From contig NW_002060959.1 in assembly GCF_000150275.1 (NCBI RefSeq), positions 1,237,283 through 1,301,282 of the forward strand: a stretch of DNA of 64,000 bases, written 5' to 3'. Positions 21,167 through 34,330 of this stretch are shown one piece after another. The notes under the pieces are model-generated. The model did not search any database, was not told where the DNA came from, and saw nothing but the letters and a program-made list of their open reading frames with translations. The translations under genes were made by a program, and so were the position numbers. The stretch's first letter is position 1. Every line of letters starts with the position of its first letter. This DNA comes from Trichoplax adhaerens (Eukaryota; Placozoa; Uniplacotomia; Trichoplacea; Trichoplacidae).

Positions 21167-21188
21167 TTTGGCGGGAAATGTGGCGCTT
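21167..21188. promoter_or_regulatory. E2F-like site upstream of SMC3
   Basis: TTGGCGGGAAATG matches the E2F consensus (TTTSSCGC read on the opposite strand) and is followed at once by GTGGCGCTTTT, a weaker second match. It is about 650 bases upstream of the SMC3 start. E2F control of cohesin and S-phase genes is known in animals; binding here is inference only. Confidence 0.35.
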
Positions 21189-21823
21189 TTACTTACTGTA
21201 CAATCATAGAGGCCCTCTATTATTATTTTAGAGGGTCTGTCGTGTACTGTACACTGTACAGTACTGTACAGTACAGTACGGCAATATTATTATGGTCCAC
21301 TACAGTGTATGTACTGTACAGTACAGTACAGTACTGTACACTGTACCGGATTGTACTGTACAGTACAGTAGAGTACAGTATTGACCGTGGCCTACTGTAC
21401 AGTATTACAGTACAGTACAGTACACAATACTGTATTAACTGTATTAATTAATAATATTATTATTTTCGTCCACTACAGTACAGTACTGTACTGTACTCCT
21501 ACAGTACTGTACCCTGTGCAGGATTGTACAATGTACAGTGTACAGTGTACAGTACAGTGTATACAGTCAGTTTGTATAATCCCACCCCAATACTATACAG
21601 TACAGTACAGTACTGTATACAGTACAGTAGTACAAACGTCTTTTACAACACTTTGTATTTCAGAGTCATGACTACAGTATACTGTACGCTGTTACGTACA
21701 GTACTGTACTACTGTACTGTATGTACAGTGTACTGTACAGTATAGTATAGTCTTATACCGTACTGTACTGTACAGTGTACACTATATACTGTAGTGTTAA
21801 CACTGTACACTGTGTACGTTGGT

Positions 21824-21895
21824 ACGTTCAATGAACGTCCGACGTTCAAATTGGACGTTCGTACTGTACGTTCGTTCATTAAAACTGGCGAACGT
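21824..21895. promoter_or_regulatory. Cluster of six ACGTTC half-sites
   Basis: ACGTTC or its complement GAACGT occurs at 21824, 21833, 21842, 21855, 21868 and 21890, in both orientations, within 72 bases. The flanking GTACW array does not explain it. The spacing and mixed orientation look like a transcription-factor site array or a small decayed repeat. Confidence 0.4.
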
Positions 21896-23254
21896 CCACA
21901 GTACTAATGTACAGTACTCATTGTACTGTACAGTGTACAGTACAGTATTGACCTACTGTACTGTACAGTATTACAGTACACAGTGTACAGTACAGTATTG
22001 ACCTACAGTATTACAGTACACAGTGTACAGTACTAACAGTAGGCCACCGTACTGTACACTGTACAGTACGGTACAGTATTGAAAGTGGCCCATTACAGTA
22101 TACTGTACTGTACTATACACTATACACTGTACTGTACCTGAATGGGATTGTACGCTACTCCATCGTCGCCTACGCAAGCCGTTTCCATGACTATCGGCAA
22201 ATAGAAGAAATTTCAACGGGGGGGAAAAACATTCATGCCAATTCTCAGTCTAGCCTTCAATGTCTGCAGCTGCATCAATCACTCATTCGGAGGCCTAGTA
22301 GAGATGATATTAGCATGTTTTCCATGCCTTCAAGTTTGTTGACAGCACTTTACTCGACGCTACTATCATCAACAAGACCCTGGACAGTGGACACAAACGT
22401 CCACATAGTACTGTAGTCTGTAGACGCGTACCCATTGACAAAATAAATCCTACATTGATCCAGGAAGGTATTCCATACTTGATTCTGCTACTCTATTCTT
22501 CAAAAGATGCCATCTAGCATACTCTACCACCAAAGCCTTGGATACCAGCTGATACAACAGGTACTGATCTCACTTTCAACAGTCATGCTTCCGTATCATA
22601 ATGTCCACTAAAATTGAATCATTCTAAAATTGAAGTAGGCTTGACTCCATCCCTTCCAGTCTACTTCAGACAATTCATACTCGATACATACACCAATCGT
22701 TTGTCGTATCAAGGTTTTAAAGTCATATGATTCATGGCTAAATAGTCATTCCACTAAGATTAGTCATATTGCCAATGATTAAAGCTCGATCTTTTGCATT
22801 GGTAACATTGGTAACTCGACAGTCCACAGGTAAGCAATACTACGGACAGCACAGTTGAACTTTATAGCGGCATCTTACTCAATGTACAATCTCAAGCATG
22901 CATCATCACTTATTGCTATACAGTAATGTAGTATTAGAGTCAATGACAACAAGGATAATCAAGGCATAGTTATATCACGCTAAAATGTCAGGTATATGCA
23001 CGTATAAGTAGCTGTCCAAACTATCCATACTTAAAGTACTTGTAGGACGCTAGGACTGTTACTCTTTTATTCATGATTACTTTGAATTCTTTTCACTTTT
23101 CCATTAAAATTGATTCTCGGCTTCAGGTATAATTGAAATTTTGCAATCCAACTGTCACCACCAGTAATCTAACACTCAATAGAAAGGTTGTTGGCTCTCT
23201 ATTATACTGCTTACCTATTGGAGATTGATATCAATTGAGGAATGGTAGCTTCCA

Positions 23255-26200
23255 ATGGCCACCCAGGATGAGATGACACGTTTTATTCAATTACAGAAAG
23301 CTAAATTACATCATGAGCGACAACAAATTGACCCAGAATCCAGTAATCCTGTCAGAAGTTTCAACCAAGCAGGAACAACATCAAATCTTTCAAATGAAAG
23401 GAGTGATCTTCGTCCTACCCAAAGTGATGGAGCATTTACCTTAAGAGATTCACATAATAATCAGATTAATCATAATAGTGAAGATATTCACAACCTACAT
23501 CGGACTCATTCTTTATGGGATAAGTTGGGCGATGATGGCCTGACTATGAAACAAAATTTTAAAAAAAGGAGAGAAGATGAATTTAAAGAATTTGCCGATA
23601 ACAAAAAGTACGGTCGTTACAACCGTAATATTAACGAGAACAACTATCAAGGATTAAGTTTGCCCATAAGGGAACAGAATAGTGCTAAAGAAAGGTTAAA
23701 GAAAGAGCGACAACGAGAGTATAACGAATTTTTACAAGAAAAGTTACGCAGAGAAACCGAGGGTAAATCTCGTAGGCGCAACAATTTGAATGACGCTATG
23801 CAGCCTCAGAACTATCATTCAAAACCAGTTGGTTACGATCAACTACTGCAACAAAAAAGGGAGCAAGAGGAACGTTATCGGTAAAAAATCCATGCAATTG
23901 GATATTATGAACAGTTACTGACAATGGCTTCTCTTTCTATCTGTTTATAATCTTGTAACTGTAATGATTTCACTGTTTCAATTCATCGGTTTTATTCACT
24001 ATACCACAAATTATAGTCAGCTAAATCATATCGAAACTGCACCAGCTGATTTTGTACCATCCAAGCCGAAGTTTGACCTACAACATTCAAGAGATCCCCG
24101 CTATAATCTACCTATACCAGAAAAGTAAGTTGATTGAAAGATCCCTGTTATACTTTATCATAGAAATTACATTCACTAAGAAAATTGAACTATTAATGTT
24201 TAGCTTGACCTTAGTTGTAAGTATATACCATTATAATCCATAATAGATAAAAATACATATTTTGATCTACGTTCTTAATTCGATATTGATGAATGATAAG
24301 GAATGAAAGCTTGCAACTTGATAAAATGCGTTCTTACCGTAGTAATAAAACTGTGACATTAACAAGTATAAAATACGATAGTAATAAGTATATTTTAAAC
24401 TCATATGGGCAGTACCAGTAGTTAACTGCTAAAGCACCATCAAAGTTTTAACTTGTGTTAAGATGACAGACTAAAAGAAATTCCATTTTGATCTTCTTTT
24501 TTAATGCATAATCATCGAATTCTTTTCGTATAACAGATTTCAACAAATTTATAACAAATTTAAAAAACTGCCTTTTAGCGGCATATTGTTGCACATTACT
24601 GATCATACCGTAGTTCTTTCGTCATCTTGAAAGTTATTAAAGATGTGTATAAAATGACAGTACTTATCTCCTAGTATAATCGCTGAGGTACGAAATCTAT
24701 AGTGATGTCTCCTAAAACATCAGCGTAGATTTCGTACCTTAGTGAATTATCACTACAGTGTACCGTAGTTAATTTCAATTTTGGTGCGCTGTTATAGTGC
24801 TAAGATATTGCCTACTGTCACTATGACATACTGTAGAATTGCAGAATGTAGTAGTAAAGTGATTAATTTTGCTGAACCTAGTTGTGTCATTGCTCTCGAA
24901 TATAGAATAATCGTTATCTGCTATCTGTTGCTGTTAAAATACTACGTCATTTAAATTATTTGAACTGTTTTTTTTTCCTACGGCTTGAACAAAATTTATA
25001 AACCCTATTTGTGTAGTTTACTAATTTATTTAAAATACAGACAGAAAATTTTATTACTTCTATGTCTTGCATAATCTATAATTCATTTATGGATTCTCTA
25101 GTAAATCTCTACTGTACATACATTCGTTGTACGTCGTAATGCACATTCAAAGAACTTTTTGAGTCAAAAATTTTAGTCAATATATACAGTTCACTTCTAA
25201 CGTAATTGAATATTGTGATATGCATACAAATATCAATTATTATGTTATCATTCATTAGTATTCTAACATTTATAAAAGCAGTAATCATAACAGTTGCTTC
25301 AAATTTATAACAGATGGAATTAAGTAATGTTGATATTTCGCAATCTCAATGTAATAAAACCATATATTGTTGTAATTATACAATTTGAAATGCTAACTAG
25401 TGTGGACTTCAGTTAAATTACTCCAGTTTACTTATTATGAGAGGTTAAATGGCCTTTGTACGTACTGAAATTAACATCAAAACTTTTATTCCTACTCATT
25501 CCATCATGGTTTATGTGAATATGGCTATATTATAATTATTTTATATCAAGTCGACCAGTTGAATGGCAATTAGGCGATGAAGATTTATATGCATGGGCAC
25601 GCCAAAAGGCTAACAATCATGATGCACCAGACGATATAGGAAGGTTGCCATATGATATTAATCTTGGTAATGGCCAAGGAAACGTACCATTGTCCAATAA
25701 TAGTCCACTACTAGATGCAGTAACTCAACTAACAGATCCGGTAAGTATTCATTTTAATTATTGATGGTACTATCGATAGATTATTAATAGATTTGAGGTA
25801 ATTTTGACTTTTTAAATTGTTGAATGTATTTTAATAAAATTTGCAATCATTTCGGTGTTAAATATTTCCAAACATTCGTTTCGCTATCCTCATGTATGAA
25901 CCTCCAACAGAGACTCCGATCAGATTATCCACCTGATGAAGTTCCTCGTGCTTCTTATAGCAACAATAACGCAGTACCAGTTAGAAATGCTGACTACCCT
26001 GGTGCAGTTTCGCGCAATAACTACGTTCAAGCTAAAGGCAACAGCGTTTTAGATCACAGTCATCGCCGAATTGGCAATCACGATCCTCCAAATGCGCACT
26101 ATCGTACTTCCAGTCAAAATCAAAGTTCCAACATCTTGCTAGGCTTTTCTGGATCAGAAGACAAGCCACGCTATGATAAAAGTAGCTACCAACAGGATTT

Positions 26201-28716
26201 AAAACAACAGATGCTAGAAATGGAAAATAGAAAGAAACAAGAAAAAAAAAGAAGAGAGGCAGAAGAACTGAAAAAAGAACAAGAAATATATGATTATAAT
26301 CCGTGGGGTAAAGGCGGAGGTGGTGCACCCCTGCGCGATCGCCATGGTCGCATTGTTGCTGATCTAAAAAGAATGCATGTAGATAATGAGACTAAACTTC
26401 TTAACCCTAATACCAATGAAAATCGTAGTCAACCCAATCATTCACTTTCTAGTAACAACAATAATCAATACTCTAATGCAGCTTCTCCCCGGCGTGAGCC
26501 TAATTCATTAAATGAGCCCAATTATAGTTATAATCAACCTAATCGTGAAACTACTGAGGTTGTAACTAAACTTACATCAGAAGGTTTTATGACTCAAGAA
26601 AGTCCACGCAAAAGTGAGACTGATTACAGAGCATATCTTAAACAGCAAATTGAAGAAAAAGAGCGTAGAAAGCGGGAAGAACAAGAAAAAATAAGACAGG
26701 AAGAGCTGAAAGAAATGCAACGCATCGAAGATCAGAGGAAAATTATGCAAGAAGAACATGAGAAAGAGCTTGTAAGTAACCTGATAAATTTTACTGCACG
26801 TAACGTGTGTCTTAGCTAGCGCATATTGTAGGTAAATCACCTTGCGGTAAACTTCCATCTGATTAAATCAAAAATAGTCGGAAAACTTTAAGAGCGGAAT
26901 TAAATTCTATCCGCAATCCATCAGATAAAGTTTCATTTTATATTAGTTAAAACTATTGTATCTTGAAATTATAAATTCTAATTGTACCTCGATCTCTTTT
27001 CCACTTTTAGGAAGGAAAGCGTAAAAAAGAAGAGGAAGAGAATCGGCAAAAAGAGGAAGCTGCACAAAAAATTAAAGAGCAGCGTGAGGCTTCGGAGCGA
27101 GCACAGCGTGAAGCAGAAGAGAATCGTCGGCAGAAAGCAGATGATGACTTAAAAAGGAGGCTAGCGGAAAGTAGGAAGAAACCGTATGAACAGGAAGCTA
27201 GCAATCAACAGAATAGCCCTGTGAGATCGAACTCTCCGCCTATACCAGCACTAAGGCAGTCATATAATCAATCTCCACCAATTCCTGCTTTAAGAAATGA
27301 GCAAGGCAATCCAACTTCACCGCCTTTACCAAGTCATAGACAAGTTACAAATACTAATAGCGATATTTATAACCAAGACGACGAAATTCCTAGCCACTCT
27401 GAGATTCAACCACTTAAACTTTCAAGATCGCAGACATTTAATGAAGTTACACTTAGTCAGCGAGATAATGATATTTATAAGAGTCATCCGAAATCATCAC
27501 GCAATAATTCCATTTCAGGAAATGCATCCACTATACCCAATAACTCCAATACGCGTCCCTTTAACAGAACTGCGGAAGAAACTAAAGATGTTATCGCTCA
27601 GCTGGAATTAATGCGGCAACAACTGAAACTTGAGCAAGCTAAGGTAACGTTAATCATGTAGCCTGAGCATACTCGTACGCCAAAGTTTACTGTTCAATCC
27701 AAAATCAAACTATGATCTGATTTATATTCTATTTCGTATAGGTTCAAGAACAATTAGAACAAAACAAAAAGGCTTATGAAGGACTGCTAAGGAATGAGGA
27801 GTTAAAGGTTAATTTAAGCTTTAGATAATATTTCTTTCTATAGAAGTTCGATTATGACCCACACTTTAATAACAGTTATAAACCAAATTGACGGAGATAC
27901 TTTCTGATTAGCTACAAGCTCATATGGAACAGAACAAGAAAGCTAAAGAACGCCGATTATCAAGGAGTAAGAACAAAGCAGATATTTTTGCAATGGCATT
28001 ACCCAAAAATAAAGGAGGAAATCAAAACAATGCTACATCGGAGTTTAATTCACTTAAGTATGGCAATGGAAGTGAATCAAGGCAAGAATTTTGGAAAGAA
28101 TATCCTGAACCAGCTGAATCAAGTGCTTCGTTAGAAGTTCAACAGCAAGCTCTGCTAGATAAGCAAGAGCATCAATTGAAAATGTTACGAGAGGGTGAGG
28201 ACATGTCAGTAACTTTTACGAGTATTGCATAAAATGATAGTACATTAAGCTAAATCTTATACTACATGGGAGGGTAAAAAGTTTACTGCAGTTGTTGTAC
28301 TCCTGATAAACAATAAATTCACTATAATTATAGGTGATTTAGCCGCAGATCTTGATGTTAATAGTCATCCTACTAATCATCACCATCAGGCTTCAAATCG
28401 TAAGCCTGATTCAGAATCACAATTATCCTTATTGACATCAGAAACTAAATTTGTACCAGTCGATGATAATGGTAACAACGTTAAAGGCTCAACCGATGAA
28501 AATTCTACTAAAGTTTCATCAGCACGTGAAAGAAGAAGAATTCGACAACGCGATGAGTTACCATCTACCCCGGCGTCCATTTCCAGTCTAAATATCGATG
28601 CCATCAATGAGAAAAATAAAGAACGATTACTTAGATTGGAGAAATTGACTGAAAGAAGAAAGAAAAATGACACTTTAGAACCAAGCGCGGTTTTAGAAGA
28701 ATATTTAGAAAAATAA
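23255..28716 (+). CDS. CSPP1: Centrosome and spindle-pole associated protein 1-like, 8 exons
   Basis: CSPP1 is a microtubule-associated centrosome, spindle and ciliary-axoneme protein. Exons: 23255-23880, 24017-24124, 25551-25740, 25911-26771, 27011-27643, 27742-27807, 27912-28194, 28334-28716. Phases close to 1049 aa; human is about 1220. The N-terminus (MATQDEMTRFIQLQKAKL) aligns with human MADNLDEFIEEQKARL, which fixes the start. Family landmarks follow in order: SAKERLKKERQREYNEFL, YDQLLQQKREQEERYR, the near-invariant YNPWGKGGGGAPLRD (about residues 437-451), a long charged coiled coil rich in Glu, Lys and Arg, proline motifs SPPIPALR twice, EVQQQALL, and the C-terminal SSARERRR and SISSLNIDAINEKNKERLLRLEKL. 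Intron 2 is unusually long (1426 bases) and contains a hairpin. AATAAA lies at 28811-28816, about 95 bases after the stop. Confidence 0.95.
24683..24742 (+). other. 60-nt pre-miRNA-like hairpin in CSPP1 intron 2
   Basis: The arm CTGAGGTACGAAATCTA pairs with TAGATTTCGTACCTTAG with only a G:U wobble. After a three-base internal loop the stem continues TGATGT with ACATCA around an eight-base loop (CTCCTAAA). In total there are about 26 positions per arm. It is transcribed with the host gene. No small RNA is known from the sequence alone. Confidence 0.6.
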
Positions 28717-30568
28717 CAACGATTAAATATTACCTCAATGGAATCAATTTGTTTATTTGATTTTATAAATATCTCTTACTTATTTCAGTTTTCCATATGA
28801 TTAATACATAAATAAAAATGTAAAACGATAGCAAGAAATAATTACTTTTTCGGTTGTTGATACTGTAACTACTTGAAGATGCCTGTAGTATTAAAATAAT
28901 TTCTCTGCTATCATTATATCATAGTGGAGTCTATTTGTATGCATACAAACATATAGTTTATAAATATTTATAACTAGTACGTGTACTATATATCTATTAT
29001 AGAACGCTAATTGAGCTCGAGCTCTCATATTCGTTTATATTAAGGATTTCTACTATAGTTACTAGTAATAACTTTACGTCAAAATTCTTTTGATAGTTCT
29101 CTGAATAACGTAATCTGGTTGTTAATTTCATTTCCTTAAGCCTTTTGCAACGTGTACATATATCAATAGAACGAAATCTGTCACCATTCAATAATGTTTA
29201 ATTGGATTGATGAAAACTAATATTTCACATTCATTTTCGTTTTGATACTTTTCATTATGTAGTGTTGACGATTTAAAAATAATGTTTCGGTATTTTATGA
29301 AATCTGACATCACTATTATTGCATCGAATAACGTCTTAATTGATGGTTGTTCCATGCGATCGGTAGTTGGAGCTATTCCATTCAAGCTGGATCTGCAGTA
29401 TAATGCGTATTTCGTAATGATGATGTGCATTTTAAATTCATTCTACTGTTGTTATGTTTGATCTTTGGAAAGGCTGATTTTTTATACGCAATGCGTTAAG
29501 ATATGTTCGAAGTTACACATGGTGTATAGCGATTGCTAGCTATGTATTCAATATTTTTCTTGATATTAATTATATCGATATTAGTTTTCAATTGGCTAAG
29601 GAAGACATAATTTACGTTAACATTTTTTGTCGTGCTCGATATCTCATAGTATCAAAGCCAGATTTCGAATGCGATAATTGAGTCACTTTATGTAATTATG
29701 TTGATTAATGATTATGAAAATGATTCTAAATGCAAAGTTGTTGGTTAATTTATTCTATAATTATTAAAGCCATAACAATAACTCGTAGATAGTAGATTCA
29801 TTTTGTTAATCTTAGTCAGCCAATAACGTTTTATAGTAGTAAAGACCTATCGCTACAAAAATATGAATAGAATGAATTGTATTTCCAAAATTGTTTATAT
29901 AAGTATTATTTATACAAAGACAATAAATATTGTTATGACGTCAGCTAAATGCGACTTCTGCAAAAAGTACACTTTTTTCTAATAATTGCTTCCTTAATAA
30001 CATCTACTATAGTTTGCACCTCATCATATTGGTATCGCCGAAAGAAATTGTCTTTTAAGGTAAGCAAAAGAGCTGTAAATGTAATAGGTCTCAAAGGAAG
30101 ATACTCTCCTTTAATATTTCCAACGATTTACCTATATTAAGAATGATATTGACGCTAAACAACACAGTGAAAGATTGATGAGATACACTTCAGATAAAGA
30201 CCTCATCATAGTATTATAATCAAGTATCGTAACATCTCGAGCTAAGTATTATCTTTAAATAGAATAGTGGATCCGAAGGTAAACTAGTTTATTCTCTATT
30301 AAGGACTAAGTTTCGGGCTATTTTAAAGAAATTGAACAGAGTCTTATTGAAAATTTTCATACTTCCTAATAGTTATTACGATTTATCATTGTTTGAAATT
30401 TAGCTCTTAGCACAGTAGAAAAGCAAACGAATTAACATTGATGTACACGTATCTACAGGTTTCCCTATTAAATTAAAATCTTTTACTAGAATTGCCAGGT
30501 AAAATTGACTCTCTAGCTAAGTCAATAACTGCTTTCAATCCACTAGTTTGCCGTCTTTTGTCTACAGT
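28717..30568. other. Spacer downstream of CSPP1-like gene
   Basis: It holds the CSPP1 3' UTR, with AATAAA at 28811-28816, then AT-rich sequence. At 29949-30060 a plus-strand open frame begins with a hydrophobic stretch and ends at a GTAAGC donor-like site. The same interval is also open on the minus strand, and I could not join either to further exons. Confidence 0.45.
28811..28816 (+). terminator. CSPP1 poly(A) signal
   Basis: AATAAA 95 bases after the CSPP1 stop codon, in A-rich context. It is the nearest canonical hexamer downstream. Confidence 0.55.
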
Positions 30569-33313
<2,745 letters not shown>

Positions 33314-33757
33314 TTGGTGATTTCATTCACGACAAATTTTACCTAATGATAAGATGACAAATATGCCTTGCAAAGCTAAAGCTAGCCAGCTCAAGGAGTA
33401 GAGGAACCACGCCATGGTCTATCCGCTTGCCACTAACCCCTCGACCACCTTGGGTGTGTGGATCATCACCTTGGTACAGTACTCTACAGTACTGTATGCC
33501 AGCGTCTACAGTACGCCTTTTATCCGCTATACTGTACACTGTACACTGTACAGGGCCATGGACCAGTGAGATACTATACCGGTCAAGTCGAGTCCAGTGT
33601 CTGGCAGTCCATGCCTCGATGATATGGTATACTATACTATGGTGTAGTCCAAAAGCAATGGTGAATGACTGGGCATAAATCGACTACTCAGACTGAGAGT
33701 ATTGTACAGTATACTTCCAGTAGTCATGATGGCACACAGTACTGTACTGTACACAAT
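33314..33757. other. GTACW-rich spacer
   Basis: Higher GC than its surroundings, with islands of the GTAC(A/T) pentamer near 33475-33555. Open frames on both strands overlap these islands and are not credible genes. Confidence 0.45.
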
Positions 33758-34330
33758 GGACTCCTCCTACAATACCTGGACTCGAAACTAGCCTTGGATG
33801 GACGGACTTTGCCTGTAAGATTACTGTTAGGCGGAAGATAGGAAATTACGTGCAGCATACAGTACACTGTACGCTTCCAGAAGTCATGATACAGTACACA
33901 ACGAACTCCTCCAACAATACCTGGACTCCAAACTCTCCTTGGATGGACGGACTTTACTTACCAGAGAAGGCGGAAAATGGCGAAATGACCTGTACTGTAC
34001 AGTACAGTGTACAGTACAGTAATCATGATACTGTACAGTACTGTACTGTACACTGTGTACACAATGGACTCCTCCAATAATACCTGGACCCCAAACTCTC
34101 CTTGGATGGACGGACTTTGCTTACAAGAGAAGGCGGAAAATGGCGAAATGACCTGTACACTCACAGTGTACAGTAGTCATGATACAGTACAGTACACAAC
34201 GGACTCCTCCAACAATACCTGGACTCCAAACTCTCCTCGGATGGACGGATTTTGCTTACAAGAGAAGGCGGAAAATGGCGAAATGACCTGCACTGTACGC
34301 CTACTCTGTACACTCAGTGAGTGTACAGCA
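33758..34330 (+). repeat. Tandem repeat of about 135-165 bp, four units, with GTACW linkers
   Basis: Units start at the shared GGACTCCTCC or GAACTCCTCC at 33758, 33903, 34066 and 34201. Units 2-4 share a nearly identical core containing TGGATGGACGG and AGGCGGAAAATGGCGAAATG; unit 1 is more degenerate. Units are separated by variable GTACA/GTACT runs plus TCATGATAC. Translated, the core reads SSNNTWTPNSPW...KAENGEMTCT in units 2, 3 and 4. Spacing between units 2 and 3 (163 bases) breaks the frame, so a continuous protein is unlikely. Confidence 0.8.

Larger units (their letters stand above)
20630..22140. repeat. Dense GTAC(A/T) pentanucleotide array
   Basis: Long runs are built from GTACA and GTACT units in mixed order, for example ACTGTACAGT, which is its own reverse complement. 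The densest stretch is about 21183-22139, with a second cluster at 20630-20830. Because GTAC is palindromic, the array reads the same kind of sequence on both strands and folds back on itself everywhere. It opens all six reading frames with a monotonous VQYSTVLYC-like translation, so predicted proteins in it are artefacts. Copies interrupt otherwise unique sequence rather than forming one clean satellite. Confidence 0.85.
20522..23254. other. Divergent spacer between SMC3 and CSPP1-like gene
   Basis: A 2.7 kb head-to-head intergenic region that should contain both promoters. The part nearest SMC3 is dominated by the GTACW array and contains the two candidate control sites listed separately. 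The part from about 22150 to 23254 looks like ordinary unique sequence. All open frames here come from the repeat or are short. No TATA-like element could be assigned with confidence. Confidence 0.6.

Noticed and set aside
21242-22216. Several overlapping open frames of 60-96 codons on both strands
   Set aside because: They are produced by the pentanucleotide array, which lacks stops in most frames.
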